DNA from: Laccaria trichodermophora
Taxonomy: Eukaryota > Basidiomycota > Agaricomycetes > Agaricales > Hydnangiaceae
Assembly (NCBI GenBank): GCA_018417955.1
Contig: JACTVC010000012.1
Location: forward strand, 744,001 to 808,000
Direction: 5' to 3'
DNA length: 64,000 nucleotides
Shown here piece by piece: positions 54,870-64,000 of the stretch. Every line of letters begins with the position of its first letter. Within the stretch, counting starts at the first letter, position 1. The position numbers and the translations under genes were made by a program. Under the pieces are notes generated by a model. That model was not told the origin of the DNA. It did not search any database and was given only the letters and a program-made list of their open reading frames with translations.

Positions 54870-56108
54870 CCATATTATTGGCCTAATATGCGGTGTGACC
54901 TCGAGCAAGGGTATATCGCGTCGTGTCCCGAGTGCCAGTGAAACAAATCTTCGACAATTAAACCATACGGTCCACTGCACCCGCTGCCCATACCCGATAA
55001 ACGCGGCGATTCAGTGGCCATCGACTTCATTGGGCCCCTACCAGAAGACGATGGTAAAAATTGTATAATCACATTCACAGATCGTTTGGGAAGCGACATT
55101 CAGCTGGTTGCGACACGGACCGACATTACAGTGGAAGACCTCGCATACCTTTTCTTTGATAAGTGGTACTGCGAGAATGGTCTCCCTGCTGATATCGTTT
55201 CAGACAGAGACAAGTTATTTCTGTCGCACTTTTGGAAAGCTTTGCACAAGCTCACCGGTGTCAAGTTGAAAATGTTGACGGCTTACCACCCAGAGACGGA
55301 TGGTGCAAGCGAACGCACAAATAAAACCGTCAACCAAGCTCTTCGGTTTCATGTCGAGCGCAACCAACTGGGTTGGGTCTGCGCATTACCGTGTGTATGC
55401 TTCGACATGATGAATACTGTGAACAAGTCAACCGGTTTCATGCCCTTTCAACTGTGTTTCGGTCGTAGTCCAAGGATTATACCTCCGTTACTTCTCGCTA
55501 AGCCTTCTGCTACGAGTACTGACGTAGATGTGTGGCATGTCATTCGTCAATTGGAAACAGATGTTCTCGAAGCTCAAGATAACCTCTTAAAAGCTAAGAT
55601 TTCTCAGTCATACCAAGTGAATAAACACCACACCTTAAAATTCCCCTTTACAATAGGTTCGCGAGTACGCTTATCGACTCTTCATTGACGAAAAGAGTAT
55701 ACCGCCAAAGGTGAACAACGTGTCGCGAAGTTCATGCCAAGATTCGACGGTCCGTATACAATCATCGACGTTGACGAACAGCACTCCACCGTAACCTTGG
55801 ATCTTCCTAACTCTCCCAACATCTGTCCAACTTTCCATACTTCTGAAGTTCTCCCCTATATCAAATCCGACACCTCATTATTTCCTTCTCGCTGGTTTGA
55901 AGAACCTAATCCTATAACAACGGAACAGGGCGACGAAGAATACTACATCGACCGAATATTGGACACTCAGCGTCGGGGACGCAGCTATCAATATTTGGTC
56001 CGCTGGCAGGGCTATGGCCATGAGCATGATAGATGGTTACCAGGTTCTGAACTACAAGACTGCGAGGCATTGGATATCTGGCTGGCTTCTCGGGGTGGAT
56101 CTGCTTGA
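54870..56108 (+). pseudogene. Ty3/gypsy integrase-chromodomain fragment with two in-frame TGA stops
   Basis: One frame runs through. The zinc-finger end YYWPNM...CPECQ is followed by TGA at 54939-54941. The DDE core follows: AIDFIGPLP, SDRDKLFLSHFW and HPETDGASERTNK. A second TGA lies at 55686-55688, followed by FMPRFDGPYTI and a chromodomain (YQYLVRWQGYGHEHDRW, about 55990-56100). Both stops fall where arginine (CGA) is usual in this family, consistent with C-to-T change at CpG. gag, protease and RT are absent. This is a different lineage from the element at 3-4877. Confidence 0.85.
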
Positions 56109-56245
56109 ATTAGGTAGATTTTCCTTTTGTCTTGCCAGCCAGTAGCTTTTTCCCACAGGGTTTTGATGCACCTGGCATTTGGATTTACTTACTTTCGTAC
56201 TAACATTTTTCCTTTTTTTCTTCGTGCTTAGAGATTTTTTCTTTC

Positions 56246-56259
56246 AAAATGGGGGAGGG
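56246..56259 (+). other. Polypurine tract of the degraded Ty3 element
   Basis: A purine run ending ATGGGGGAGGG directly precedes TGTAATCC, the LTR start. Confidence 0.6.
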
Positions 56260-56611
56260 TGTAATCCTAGAATTACTACATTGGGACTTGTGGACACTTG
56301 TTTGGCTTCGTCCTCTGGACTATATTTGGTTCCCATCCTTTACGCGACTACCTTTCTTACCTACCACCACCTTCTCCACACTTTCACACCTTCTTGTACC
56401 TTCTCGTTTATCTCCAGAATCATATACGCGGTCAAATTCTGTTGAGATCTCGTGAGTAGTGTTATCTATCCCTCTAATAGGGGATAGATTTCCAGCTATC
56501 TGGGAAAGCATCACCAGTCTGCCAAATTGGGAATGTGCCTGTTTTGGCCACCAGTTATAGATAGCCCAAACTTGTAAATGATGTAGCTCAGTCATTTCTC
56601 CACCGATTTAC
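56260..56611 (+). repeat. Putative 3' LTR of the degraded Ty3 element
   Basis: Starts TGTAATC after the polypurine tract. A possible end GATTTACA at about 56604-56611 is an imperfect inverse of the start. The right boundary is uncertain. Confidence 0.45.
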
Positions 56612-56675
56612 AAGAGGAAAAGTGCACCAGAATTGCATAGACATTCTCTATTCAAATGTATAAGAATATGCAGTA

Positions 56676-57239
56676 TATTTTACTTTGGTGGCTATGCAGG
56701 ACCTATTAGCCCAAGGTTGCCTCTCGAGCTATAGAGCTTCACAATGGATAGGATTTGGGCTTAGGTTTGCAGAGACAAAATCATCGATTACTATGTGGCC
56801 CCAATCCTACGGGTTCAAAATTTTAATTACTAGCCTTTAACCATGTTAAAGTACTGATTTTCAAGGGTATCTCGGCACAGGGGCCACAAATAAAATTTCT
56901 GGACCCGTAGATCGATTGGAATTTAAAGTTTAAGTAAAATCCGTCTGCAAATCATGTTCATACGTGCTGTTGTTGAAAAGTTATATTCCAATCTCTTCAG
57001 ACTGCCTGATTTGGCAGGGAAAACAGACTGATTTCGCATTTTTGGAGCAATAAATGCAATTGCCACATGGAAAACTATCTGAATGGATTCATTCACTTAA
57101 TTCAGTCAAACCCATTGCAAAAAATATATTGAATTGGTGTTGTAGAGAGTACAAGGTCAATGTCTCAAGAAATTGGGCCTGTGACGCTCTGTCACAGCAT
57201 GTCACTGGTCGTCACACATACCAAGGATTGTGCACCACC
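56676..57239. repeat. Inverted repeat arm (right), empty site for the 1174-bp repeat
   Basis: Inverse of 52716-53279. It carries the peptide frame MQLPHGKLSEWIHSL (57054 onwards) also seen on the minus strand of the left arm. Confidence 0.9.
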
Positions 57240-57700
57240 ATTAGGTGGTGCGAGGTCGGGGACATTCTCCTTGGTGGAAATGGTCTGTTGGCTAGGCATT
57301 AGAACCATGCAAAAAAGAACAATAAGTATATTGAAAGGAAAGATGTACTGCGGAGCGAAGATGACAGCTCATGTTTGACAGATGGGTAAGGTTGATGTGT
57401 ATTGAGGTTGAAGGGTGTTTCAAGAGATGGTGGTTGCTAATGGAGAAGAAATGTGGAAGCAACAGAGTGCTGGCAAAAGACTGACTCATGTGAGCAACTG
57501 ATGCGATGAAGAAGTGAGGATGGGGCCGAGGAGGAACACATAAACAAAGCGGCAGGCCAAATTACTCGGCCTCGCAAGGTTGTCGTCAATAAGTGGAAAT
57601 GGGAGGTGGGCCTGCCAGAGGATTGGCGAAATCCTTTGGAATTCACATTATCAGACCCAGGTCCACGCCTATATGAAAAAGGTCAACAAATCTGTTAGTA
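57240..57700. other. Stretch without recognisable gene
   Basis: Short frames only; nothing supported. Confidence 0.5.
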
Positions 57701-58290
57701 AGGCTGTAGTTGAGTGCATACGAATTGGCAGAGAGAAGCAGAGCGTTGGTAAAAACGATGGGGGAAAGCTGCTGGTAGAGACACTGAGGTGGGGTTTCGA
57801 ACAGAAATTTAGAGTGTGATGTTTGATATCACATGGAGGAGCAGCGTGTTGGTGAAAACTAAGAGGGGTGTTGGTGAATACGTTGGGGGAAAGCTGCTGG
57901 GCGACACTGATCGTTGCATCGTGGCAGGATGCTATAAGAAAATTGTGGACGAAGTGGGGTGTTGGTGAATACGATGGGGGAAAGCCACTGGGCGACACTG
58001 ATCGTTGGATGCTATATGAAAATGGTGGACGAAGCGGTGTGTTGGTGAATACAAAGGGGGAAATCTGCAGAGGACGCTGATGGGTTGCATCGCGCCTGGA
58101 TGGTCTAAAACAAATGCTAAAAAACAAATGTTGGTGAAAGGTGGACGAAGCGGGGTGTTGGTGAAAACGAAGGGGAAGGGGGAAATCTGCTGGGGATGCT
58201 GATGGCTTGCATCAGAAAAAAAAACTGGTGAAAAGGATTGGGGGGAACTCTGCTGGGGTCGCTGATGGGTAGCCTTGAGGCTGGATGCTA
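57700..58290 (+). repeat. Degenerate tandem repeat with GGGGGAAA.CTGCTGGG units
   Basis: Six related units of about 80-110 bp (near 57749, 57870, 57962, 58043, 58151 and 58228) contain TTGGTGAA.ACGA.GGGGGAAA then CTGCTGGG.GACACTGAT. The long minus-strand frames across it are repeat by-products. Confidence 0.75.
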
Positions 58291-59381
58291 AAAAAATGTA
58301 AACAATTTGGTTTCTGGTGCAGAGTGAGTGCGTACCAAAGCAATACTCAGTGACAATGTTGACAGTAGGGGCAAGTGGGGCCCACAGGTCGCGTAACTTG
58401 GCACTGGCTGCACAAATGCTCACAGTGCCCATTTTCCGAGAGGCCTCTTGCATTTCTTGCATTGGGCGCACGTTTGATTGTGCCATGATCGGTCCAGATC
58501 GACTACAATCTGGTTGACTGATCCCAGAAGAGAAAGTCGAAGCACAGAAAATCAACTGGCAGGGGCATGGCGGCATAATTTTGGTGGCAATTTTCCAAGA
58601 GGGTCCTGGCGTTGGCATTGGGTGTATGTTCGATCGCGCCATGAGTCCTGATGGACCGCTTCAACCGACCGCAGTCTGGTTGAATGGCGCAGGCAACAAC
58701 CGACTATAGTCTGGTCGACTCAACCCAGCGACATAGAGTCTGCTGGCAGGCAGGCATGGTGGCGCTAGAGCGCTTCAAGATGCGCTCCATTTGAGGTTAT
58801 ATTGATTTACATTAGTTATGTTTGTTCTCAAGTACTCAGCCAAACACCGTCGTGTTCAAACGTCTAAGTCAAACAAACCTCGGCATCATTCACTACTACA
58901 AGTTCGAGGTAAGCCAGATCCTTGCCTCTGCAACCTGACTTAATGTCGGTTCACTCTTAGCAGGGCACACTTCATAGCCATACTCACCAAATCCCACCCA
59001 GACAATTGACCTACCACTGGGTCACCTTCGAAGTTCAACCATCGGTAAGTCGCATTTCATTTCTTTGCTCACACAAAGTTTCTTTGGCCAGGCATAAGTT
59101 TCTTTGGCCAGGCATGCAGCCTCGCGCCTAAGTCGCGTCTTATTTCTCATGCACCCTTCTCCGCGCCGAAGTCGTGTCCTGTTTCTTTGGCTACAGTCGT
59201 GGACAAGCAAAGCCCACCAATTGCTTATCTGGCTGAAAACTCAATGAAATTGCGAGATTTTTTCAGAATCTTGCACAGTTTTTCAAAAGACGTCGAAAAC
59301 ACCCCCTCCGAAGTTTTTCCCACAAGTAATTAGGAAGTGCCAAATTTTTGGGGTCAAAAACCACCAATGTAACTACGAAAT
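58291..59381. other. Intergenic stretch with CAACC...GGTTG dyads
   Basis: Dyads at 58498, 58662, 58697 and 58931. A short direct repeat TTTCTTTGGCCAGGCAT occurs twice near 59088-59116. No gene recognised. Confidence 0.55.
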
Positions 59382-62253
59382 TTAGTTGAGAACTGAATCT
59401 AAATGCATCATTGCGGTCCTCGAAACGCTGTGATGCCCTTTTTGCTTTTGCACAGCCCACTGGGCAGCCTCCCCAGTCAATCCGATGCGATAAGCTGACA
59501 TCCACCGCCACGATCGGTTGATAAATCGCCGGATCACCTGAGGGGGACAAGCGTTCAGTGCTTCTGAGGCGGCGTCTTTTGCCTGTTGGAAAGTATTCTT
59601 GTCTACCTGTTGATATTGGTATTTAGCCCACCCCCAATACTATAGTAGAGTAGAATCAGAATAAAATTTGCCACAAGGAAAGTATTAAGGCTCACCATTT
59701 CAATGGGATTGAGCTCGCAATGGAACTTAGGTAGGAAAATACACTCATGCCCGGCCTCCTGAATTACAGTTTCAAGAACAGAAATCTGGTTAGCAAAATC
59801 TTCTTGCTTACTGAGAAGACGTGCCATGCAGCAATTGTCATTCTCGAAAGGGCAAACTGGTGCACATTTAGTGTGAAGGTGGCGCACATCAAAGCCGCGC
59901 TCTTCGAGAGTCTGTTGAAGCCCTTTTTGTTGCCCAGTCTCAGTGGTCATTTTTTGAACCCTGCCACGATATTCTGGATATGGATTTGAATCTGGAATGA
60001 CAGTGTCTTTTTGCCGACGTTGTGCTCCACCATTCGATTTATTCATTTCAAAGGCTTTGAGCGCATCAGGTGCTAACGCAGCGTGAGCACATGATTGATC
60101 ATAGATGAAAAGCGCCTGGCATCCTGGATGTGCTTCTTTGAAAACTGGGATTGCCTTGTTTTTCACCTGGTCAATAAGCTGCTTGGAATCCCACCATGGA
60201 TCACCATTGGAGCCTGGATAGATTATCTGACGTGCTTCCTTTAGAACTTCACCATTTGGGCCATTCATGTCAATATATTCTGAGACGTGTATTAAGCGTC
60301 CCCTGTCTTTTTTTGGGATGATCTGCTCTGTTGATTGTAACCTCGAACAAAAAGCAATAGTTAGAAATAAGGCAGATAAGCAAAGGGAACAAGTAGACAT
60401 ACCAAATCGATGCTGTATGCTCAAAGGCATGGAAAGATGACTCATTGTGAAACTCGGGGATAATTTCTTTCTCTCCCAGTTGAAGTGAGGGTGAAATTCT
60501 CTGTAAATCGTCGCCTATACGTTCGTACTTCGCCATTCGGCTTTCGAATTTGGCCATTTTGGGAAGGAAAATATTCTGACGATAGGAAACGACGTCTGCC
60601 TGTTCATGTCCATCCACGTAAACTCCCTTCTTAATTCTGGTGCGATGCCAACCAAGCTTAACGAGCCAGCGACGAGCTGTTCTCTCGCAAAGTGGCTTGT
60701 TGGGATAAATAAATACCAAGCGATGGAAGTATTGATTCGTTGAGGCCTTTCTGAAATTTGACTGGGGTAACTTTCCCCTTCTGCTGCTGGATAAGCCAAG
60801 CGCGAGACGCACGACGAACTGCCTCATTTTTCAAAATTGACCGTGAGTTCTTCTGCCCACCACGTTGCTCCTGGGGAAGCTGTTCGAAAATTTGATAGTG
60901 GCGTGCAAGTGCTCGGATTCTCCTTGCAAAATGATCTGACAATCCTTCGAGTTTTTGGTGCCACTGCTTGGCAATGTCTTCTACCAAGTCCTTTGAGGCG
61001 AAGTGTGGCGAAATTACGAAGAATCATGAGTTGGTTAATTTGGGATAAGGGAAGAGACTTGAATTTTTTATTAAGGTCGTTCTTTATTTGATCGCGAAGT
61101 GTGTTCCAGTCTCATATGTCAGTTGGATTTGATGCAAAGCATTCATCGAGTTCTGCCTCCCATTCCTCGTCTGCAAGTTCTAAATCATCAGTATTTTTCT
61201 GAGCCGCATGATTGGGGTCTGCAGAATTTTCGGGGCTACTCTCGCATCCGCTCTTTCTCTTTCCTGGGCGCGAGATCTGGTCGTCAAATAATAAACATGG
61301 TGGACTCATCAATTCTTCATGGATCTGGACCAAATCAAGAAAAACATCTGCTGGGGTTTCATCATCAAATATTAGACGGGGTGGGCTGGCAGATTCAATT
61401 CGAATTTGAATGTCATTTTCTCCTGCATCTTCTTCGGCAACAATCTCTGTGTCTCTTTTGAGAGGAATTTCGAGCTCTGGACTCTCCTGCTTGATTGCGG
61501 TGACCTGAAAATTTTTAACGGCTCTGAACTTTGATTGAAAAGTATATTTGACAAACCTCAAATGTATCTTCCCCAAATCCACTTGAATCTGATCGACCTG
61601 AATCTGATTCCATGTTATCCTCATGGTCTATACATGGCCTTTTGTCAGCCTTCATGAATCCAAGATCTTCAAGAGTCTTCTGATCTTTTAGAAGGGACTT
61701 ATAACGAAATTGAGTTCGCATCGATTTGCTCCCAACATCTGGACCTTTTTTATATTCTTTAGGACGGTTTGCGACTAATAAAATGGGATTAACGCGGAAA
61801 GTGAAAGCTGAGTTTAAAGCATGCACTCTTTCTCTCCTTCCGCAACTTCTTTCTTGTCTTTTTTGGAACCCAATCCTCATCCATCAGATTGTCCCCAACA
61901 TCAATTGCCATTCGCATGAGGGCGACATACAAGCCCTTATTTCTGTACTTTCTTGGATTCACCCTGGGCCGTGTTTCTTCAACCTTGTCAAGAAAATCCT
62001 CTTCGTCTTCACTATCAATATCGCCATCGGACTCTACACCATCGCACACTGGTCTACTGCTGTCAACGTGCACGTTGGGAACCCACTCTTCATCATCGAC
62101 ATCGTTATCTATCAGTGGATCAGGTGTGTGTGATGTTTCCACATGTGGGCTGCAGATTGGCTCATCTGTGTGAGAAACATCTGTCATGGGCTTTGACTGA
62201 TTTTGGAGACCAGAGATGTTGCATTTGACTTTCTTCTTAGGAGGCATTGGCAT
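59382..62253 (-). pseudogene. DDE transposase (Tc1/mariner-IS630-like), broken
   Basis: Read from MPMPPKKKVKCNISG (62253). An acidic N-terminal region with introns reaches NPTDI, where TGA (61112) interrupts. DWNTLRDQIK...MILRNFATLRLKGLGR follows, then a frame change to VEDIAKQWHQ...RHYQIFEQLPQEQRGG. A 4-bp TTTA duplication near 60716 shifts the frame before PLCERTARRWLVKLGW (helix-turn-helix). Catalytic segments are VYVDGHEQADVV, LFIYDQSCAHAAL and FHCELNPIEM (at 59696). A 56-nt intron (59640-59695) leads to YWGWAKYQY...EALNAC. A C6 run near 59556 shifts frame before VIRRFINRSWRWMSAYRIG, ending TAA at 59382. A Cys-rich insert (KCAPVCPFENDNCC) separates the catalytic D and E. Confidence 0.8.
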
Positions 62254-62580
62254 ATATGGTCAAATTTCAACATTTTATTGTGGGGCAACCACTCGATGAA
62301 ACCCTTTGGAACGTGGTGGACACGCGCCATTTATCAAAAGGAAGCGATTACACATTTTTTCAGATTTTTCCATGTCCTTTTAAGGGTTTTTGCCAAAATC
62401 TCAGGGACCATTTCCTTAAATAGACATTTTCTCAAGAACGGCTCGATGAATCTCTTTGAAATTTGACCAGGAGCTTCAACTAACTAATACACAACATTTC
62501 AGATACTCAAAAAGAAAGTGCTATATCAGCCATTTTTTTAGTGGGCTTTGCTTGTCCACGACTGTATGCTCCCTTCCCCG
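62254..62580. other. Stretch without recognisable gene
   Basis: Non-coding, nothing supported. Confidence 0.5.
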
Positions 62581-62586
62581 CGCCCG

Positions 62587-62658
62587 CGACCAGACTATAC
62601 GTCTGTTGCAGCAACCAGACTCTATGTCTGTTGCAGCAACCTGACTGTACGTCGGTTG
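62587..62658. repeat. Three tandem CAACC...GTTG dyads
   Basis: Units at 62587, 62612 and 62637, each about 22 bp with a CAGAC/CTGAC half, a variable centre and GTC-TGTTG or GTC-GGTTG. Same motif family as at 47148, 51997, 52241, 58498, 58662, 58697 and 58931. Confidence 0.7.
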
Positions 62659-62671
62659 CCAGACAGAATCA

Positions 62672-62788
62672 CATCTCCTGGCGAATACTCGAGCCCAGGA
62701 ATACGCATGGAGATGTGATTCTCTCATCATCCTTTCATTTGAACCCATCATCCCCTGGCGAATACTTGATCCCAGGAATACACATGGA
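62672..62788 (+). repeat. Direct repeat TCCTGGCGAATACT
   Basis: A block of about 40 bp containing CCTGGCGAATACT and CCCAGGAATAC occurs at about 62672 and 62748. Confidence 0.7.
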
Positions 62789-62823
62789 CGGACACCAATT
62801 AACTTTTGTTTTATTTTTTGCAG

Positions 62824-64000
62824 GTACAGATCGCCTTCAACTATGTCCAGTAGAGCAAATTCATGTATGTATCTCTTGATGCCTTATTTCCTCCATTCAA
62901 AAAGCTGACAACTTACACAGACGGCAGCCCAGATTGCTATGGCTGCGAGCATCATGAAGACGGCGACACCAAGTGGCCCTTGAATCAATATTTCCTCCAT
63001 TCAAAAAGCTGACAACTTACACAGACGGCAGCCCAGATTGCTATGGCCGCGAGCATCATGAAGATGGCGACACCAAGTGGCCCTTGAATCAACGGGATTG
63101 TGGTAAGTGACATCTGCGGTGTTTCAAGACTCTAATAACGGTTTGTTTGGTAGAGGATATCACGCCATATGACGCCCTCATCCTGGGTGAGCTCAACGAA
63201 TCCTTCACCCCTTCAACAAGGGAAATGTCCGTGTTTTCTCTTCTGGGTGGTCAATTGGTGCCCAGACGAGGCGTCGTCACTTCCCCCAACGTGTCTTGGT
63301 TGCCCTTCATCACAGTAGCTCCTTTGCCTGTCCGAGCCTGCGCCAATGGTCGATTCGCACATGCCGACTTCACCATCTGTCCCCAATGGTGGTTCAGCAA
63401 AACCGCCCACCTCACCTTTGTGCTGCAGCGGCCACTTGAGCAAGACATAAACAACCACCCCCTTCATTGGCTTTGGTGGGATGTCCAACCCAGACATTTT
63501 AAGCCTGTGGAAGGCTCGGCTTTTCAAGACCTAGGGACTCTGGATGAGAAGATCGTGAGCGTCATGAGGTCAGAGGCTAAAAAGCTCCATTCCCAAGTAG
63601 CTGAGGTTGCCCGCACCAAAGACGCCAAAATCTGTGGGGGTTTATTCTTTATGGCCAACCGGATGCGCAATGCTTCAGGCCGCCTCTCACTTACATCCTT
63701 CTACTACCAGGATTTAGTCTGGCACGTCGCCAGCTTCCAACGCCTGTACATGGAAACCCTTGCGATGGTTGACTGGTTCAAAACCTGGGAGGCTCGCCTG
63801 CTTGAACCTAACTGCCAGGTCTACCCTGTTGATGAGACTGTGATGGGAGCCATCACTGACAGTCTCGAAACGGCAGAGACTCTGTTTCGCATTGGGGCGC
63901 CTGTTTGGCTGGTTCGTACCCCAGCCGAAATCCCTCCACAAATCAACATTTTGAATGTACGCCCACCAACCCCAAAAAGCATTGCCACCCTCCACGATTG
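62824..64000 (+). CDS. 5' part of a gene related to the 867-aa ORF family, runs off window
   Basis: Exons that join in phase: 62824-62868 (TDRLQLCPVEQIHVY), 63025-63102 (GSPDCYGCEHHEDGDTKWP) and a long exon 63154-64000 open to the window edge. It reads DITPYDALILGELNESF, then GGQLVPRRGVVTSPNVSWL, QWWFSKTAHLTFVLQRPL, VWHVASFQRLYMETLAMVDW and FRIGAPVWLVRTPAEI. The last segment matches the signature positions IPFFYLWDFDV and IPVWYQWDKYEI in the other two family members. The second exon is present twice (62921 and 63025) in a 104-bp tandem duplication. The start codon is not identified. Function unknown. Confidence 0.7.
62885..63092 (+). repeat. 104-bp tandem duplication including an exon
   Basis: Units 62885-62988 and 62989-63092 begin TATTTCCTCCATTCAAAAAG and differ by few bases. 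Each contains an acceptor (TTACACAG) and exon; only the second is followed by a good donor (GTAAGT at 63103). Confidence 0.9.

Noticed and set aside
52371..57302. MQLPHGKLSEWIHSL peptide as a BED/C2H2 zinc finger
   Set aside because: Cys and His spacing does not match a canonical finger; kept only as an unrecognised fragment.
57669..58642. Long minus-strand frames with repeated SPFVFTNTPLRP peptides
   Set aside because: They reflect the degenerate tandem repeat; no splice or domain evidence.

Overview
This window looks like nuclear DNA of a filamentous basidiomycete, most likely an Agaricomycete. Genes are split by short introns of about 50 nt with GT...AG ends. The transposon families (Ty3/gypsy with chromodomain, hAT, a Tc1/mariner-IS630-like DDE family) and several uncharacterised protein families are of kinds common in mushroom-forming fungi. 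No database was searched; family assignments rest on motifs read from the sequence and on general knowledge of these families.

Layout. 0-8.1 kb is the 3' two thirds of a Ty3/gypsy element: an open pol, then a second long ORF (867 aa), a polypurine tract and a 3' LTR. 8.1-9.05 kb holds short foldbacks and a dyad motif. 9.07-14.1 kb is one large multi-exon gene with a 2OG-Fe(II) dioxygenase-like (TET/JBP-like) core. 14.9-19.4 kb carries two minus-strand genes: a charged, probably nuclear protein, and an F-box-like plus nucleotidyltransferase-like protein. 20.3-21.4 kb is a frameshifted gene. 21.5-28.7 kb is repeat-rich: foldbacks, a degenerate AT-rich tandem array, TTGG-N5-CCAA dyads, a 160-bp satellite and a 184-bp hairpin repeat. 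28.7-29.7 kb is a truncated inverted paralogue of the dioxygenase-like gene. 30-31.9 kb is simple and GC-rich repeats. 32.0-34.7 kb is a broken relative of the 867-aa retroelement ORF, followed by an F-box fragment.

36.4-43.1 kb is a nested stack. A 1.17-kb repeat, Helitron-like in how it inserts, was split by a complete hAT transposon (18-bp TIRs, 8-bp target duplication). The hAT carries another copy of the same 1.17-kb repeat inside a transposase intron. A 687-bp TA-flanked foldback also sits in the outer copy. 44.06-47.1 kb is a minus-strand gene of unknown function with an internal duplication. 47.26-51.73 kb is a giant imperfect palindrome full of minisatellites. 51.8-57.24 kb is a second inverted structure enclosing a degraded Ty3 fragment and a third 1.17-kb repeat copy, for which the other arm preserves the empty site. 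57.3-58.3 kb is a degenerate tandem repeat. 59.4-62.25 kb is a broken DDE transposase gene. 62.8-64.0 kb is the start of a plus-strand gene running off the window.

Themes. A family with a [GN]-x-P-[VF]-[WF] signature appears three times, once as the extra ORF of the Ty3 element. Several short dyad or hairpin motifs show compensatory base changes between copies, so selection or a shared mechanism may be maintaining the dyad. Apart from the apparently intact hAT transposase, the Ty3 pol plus downstream ORF, the large dioxygenase-like gene and a few host-like genes, most of the window is repeats and decayed coding sequence.
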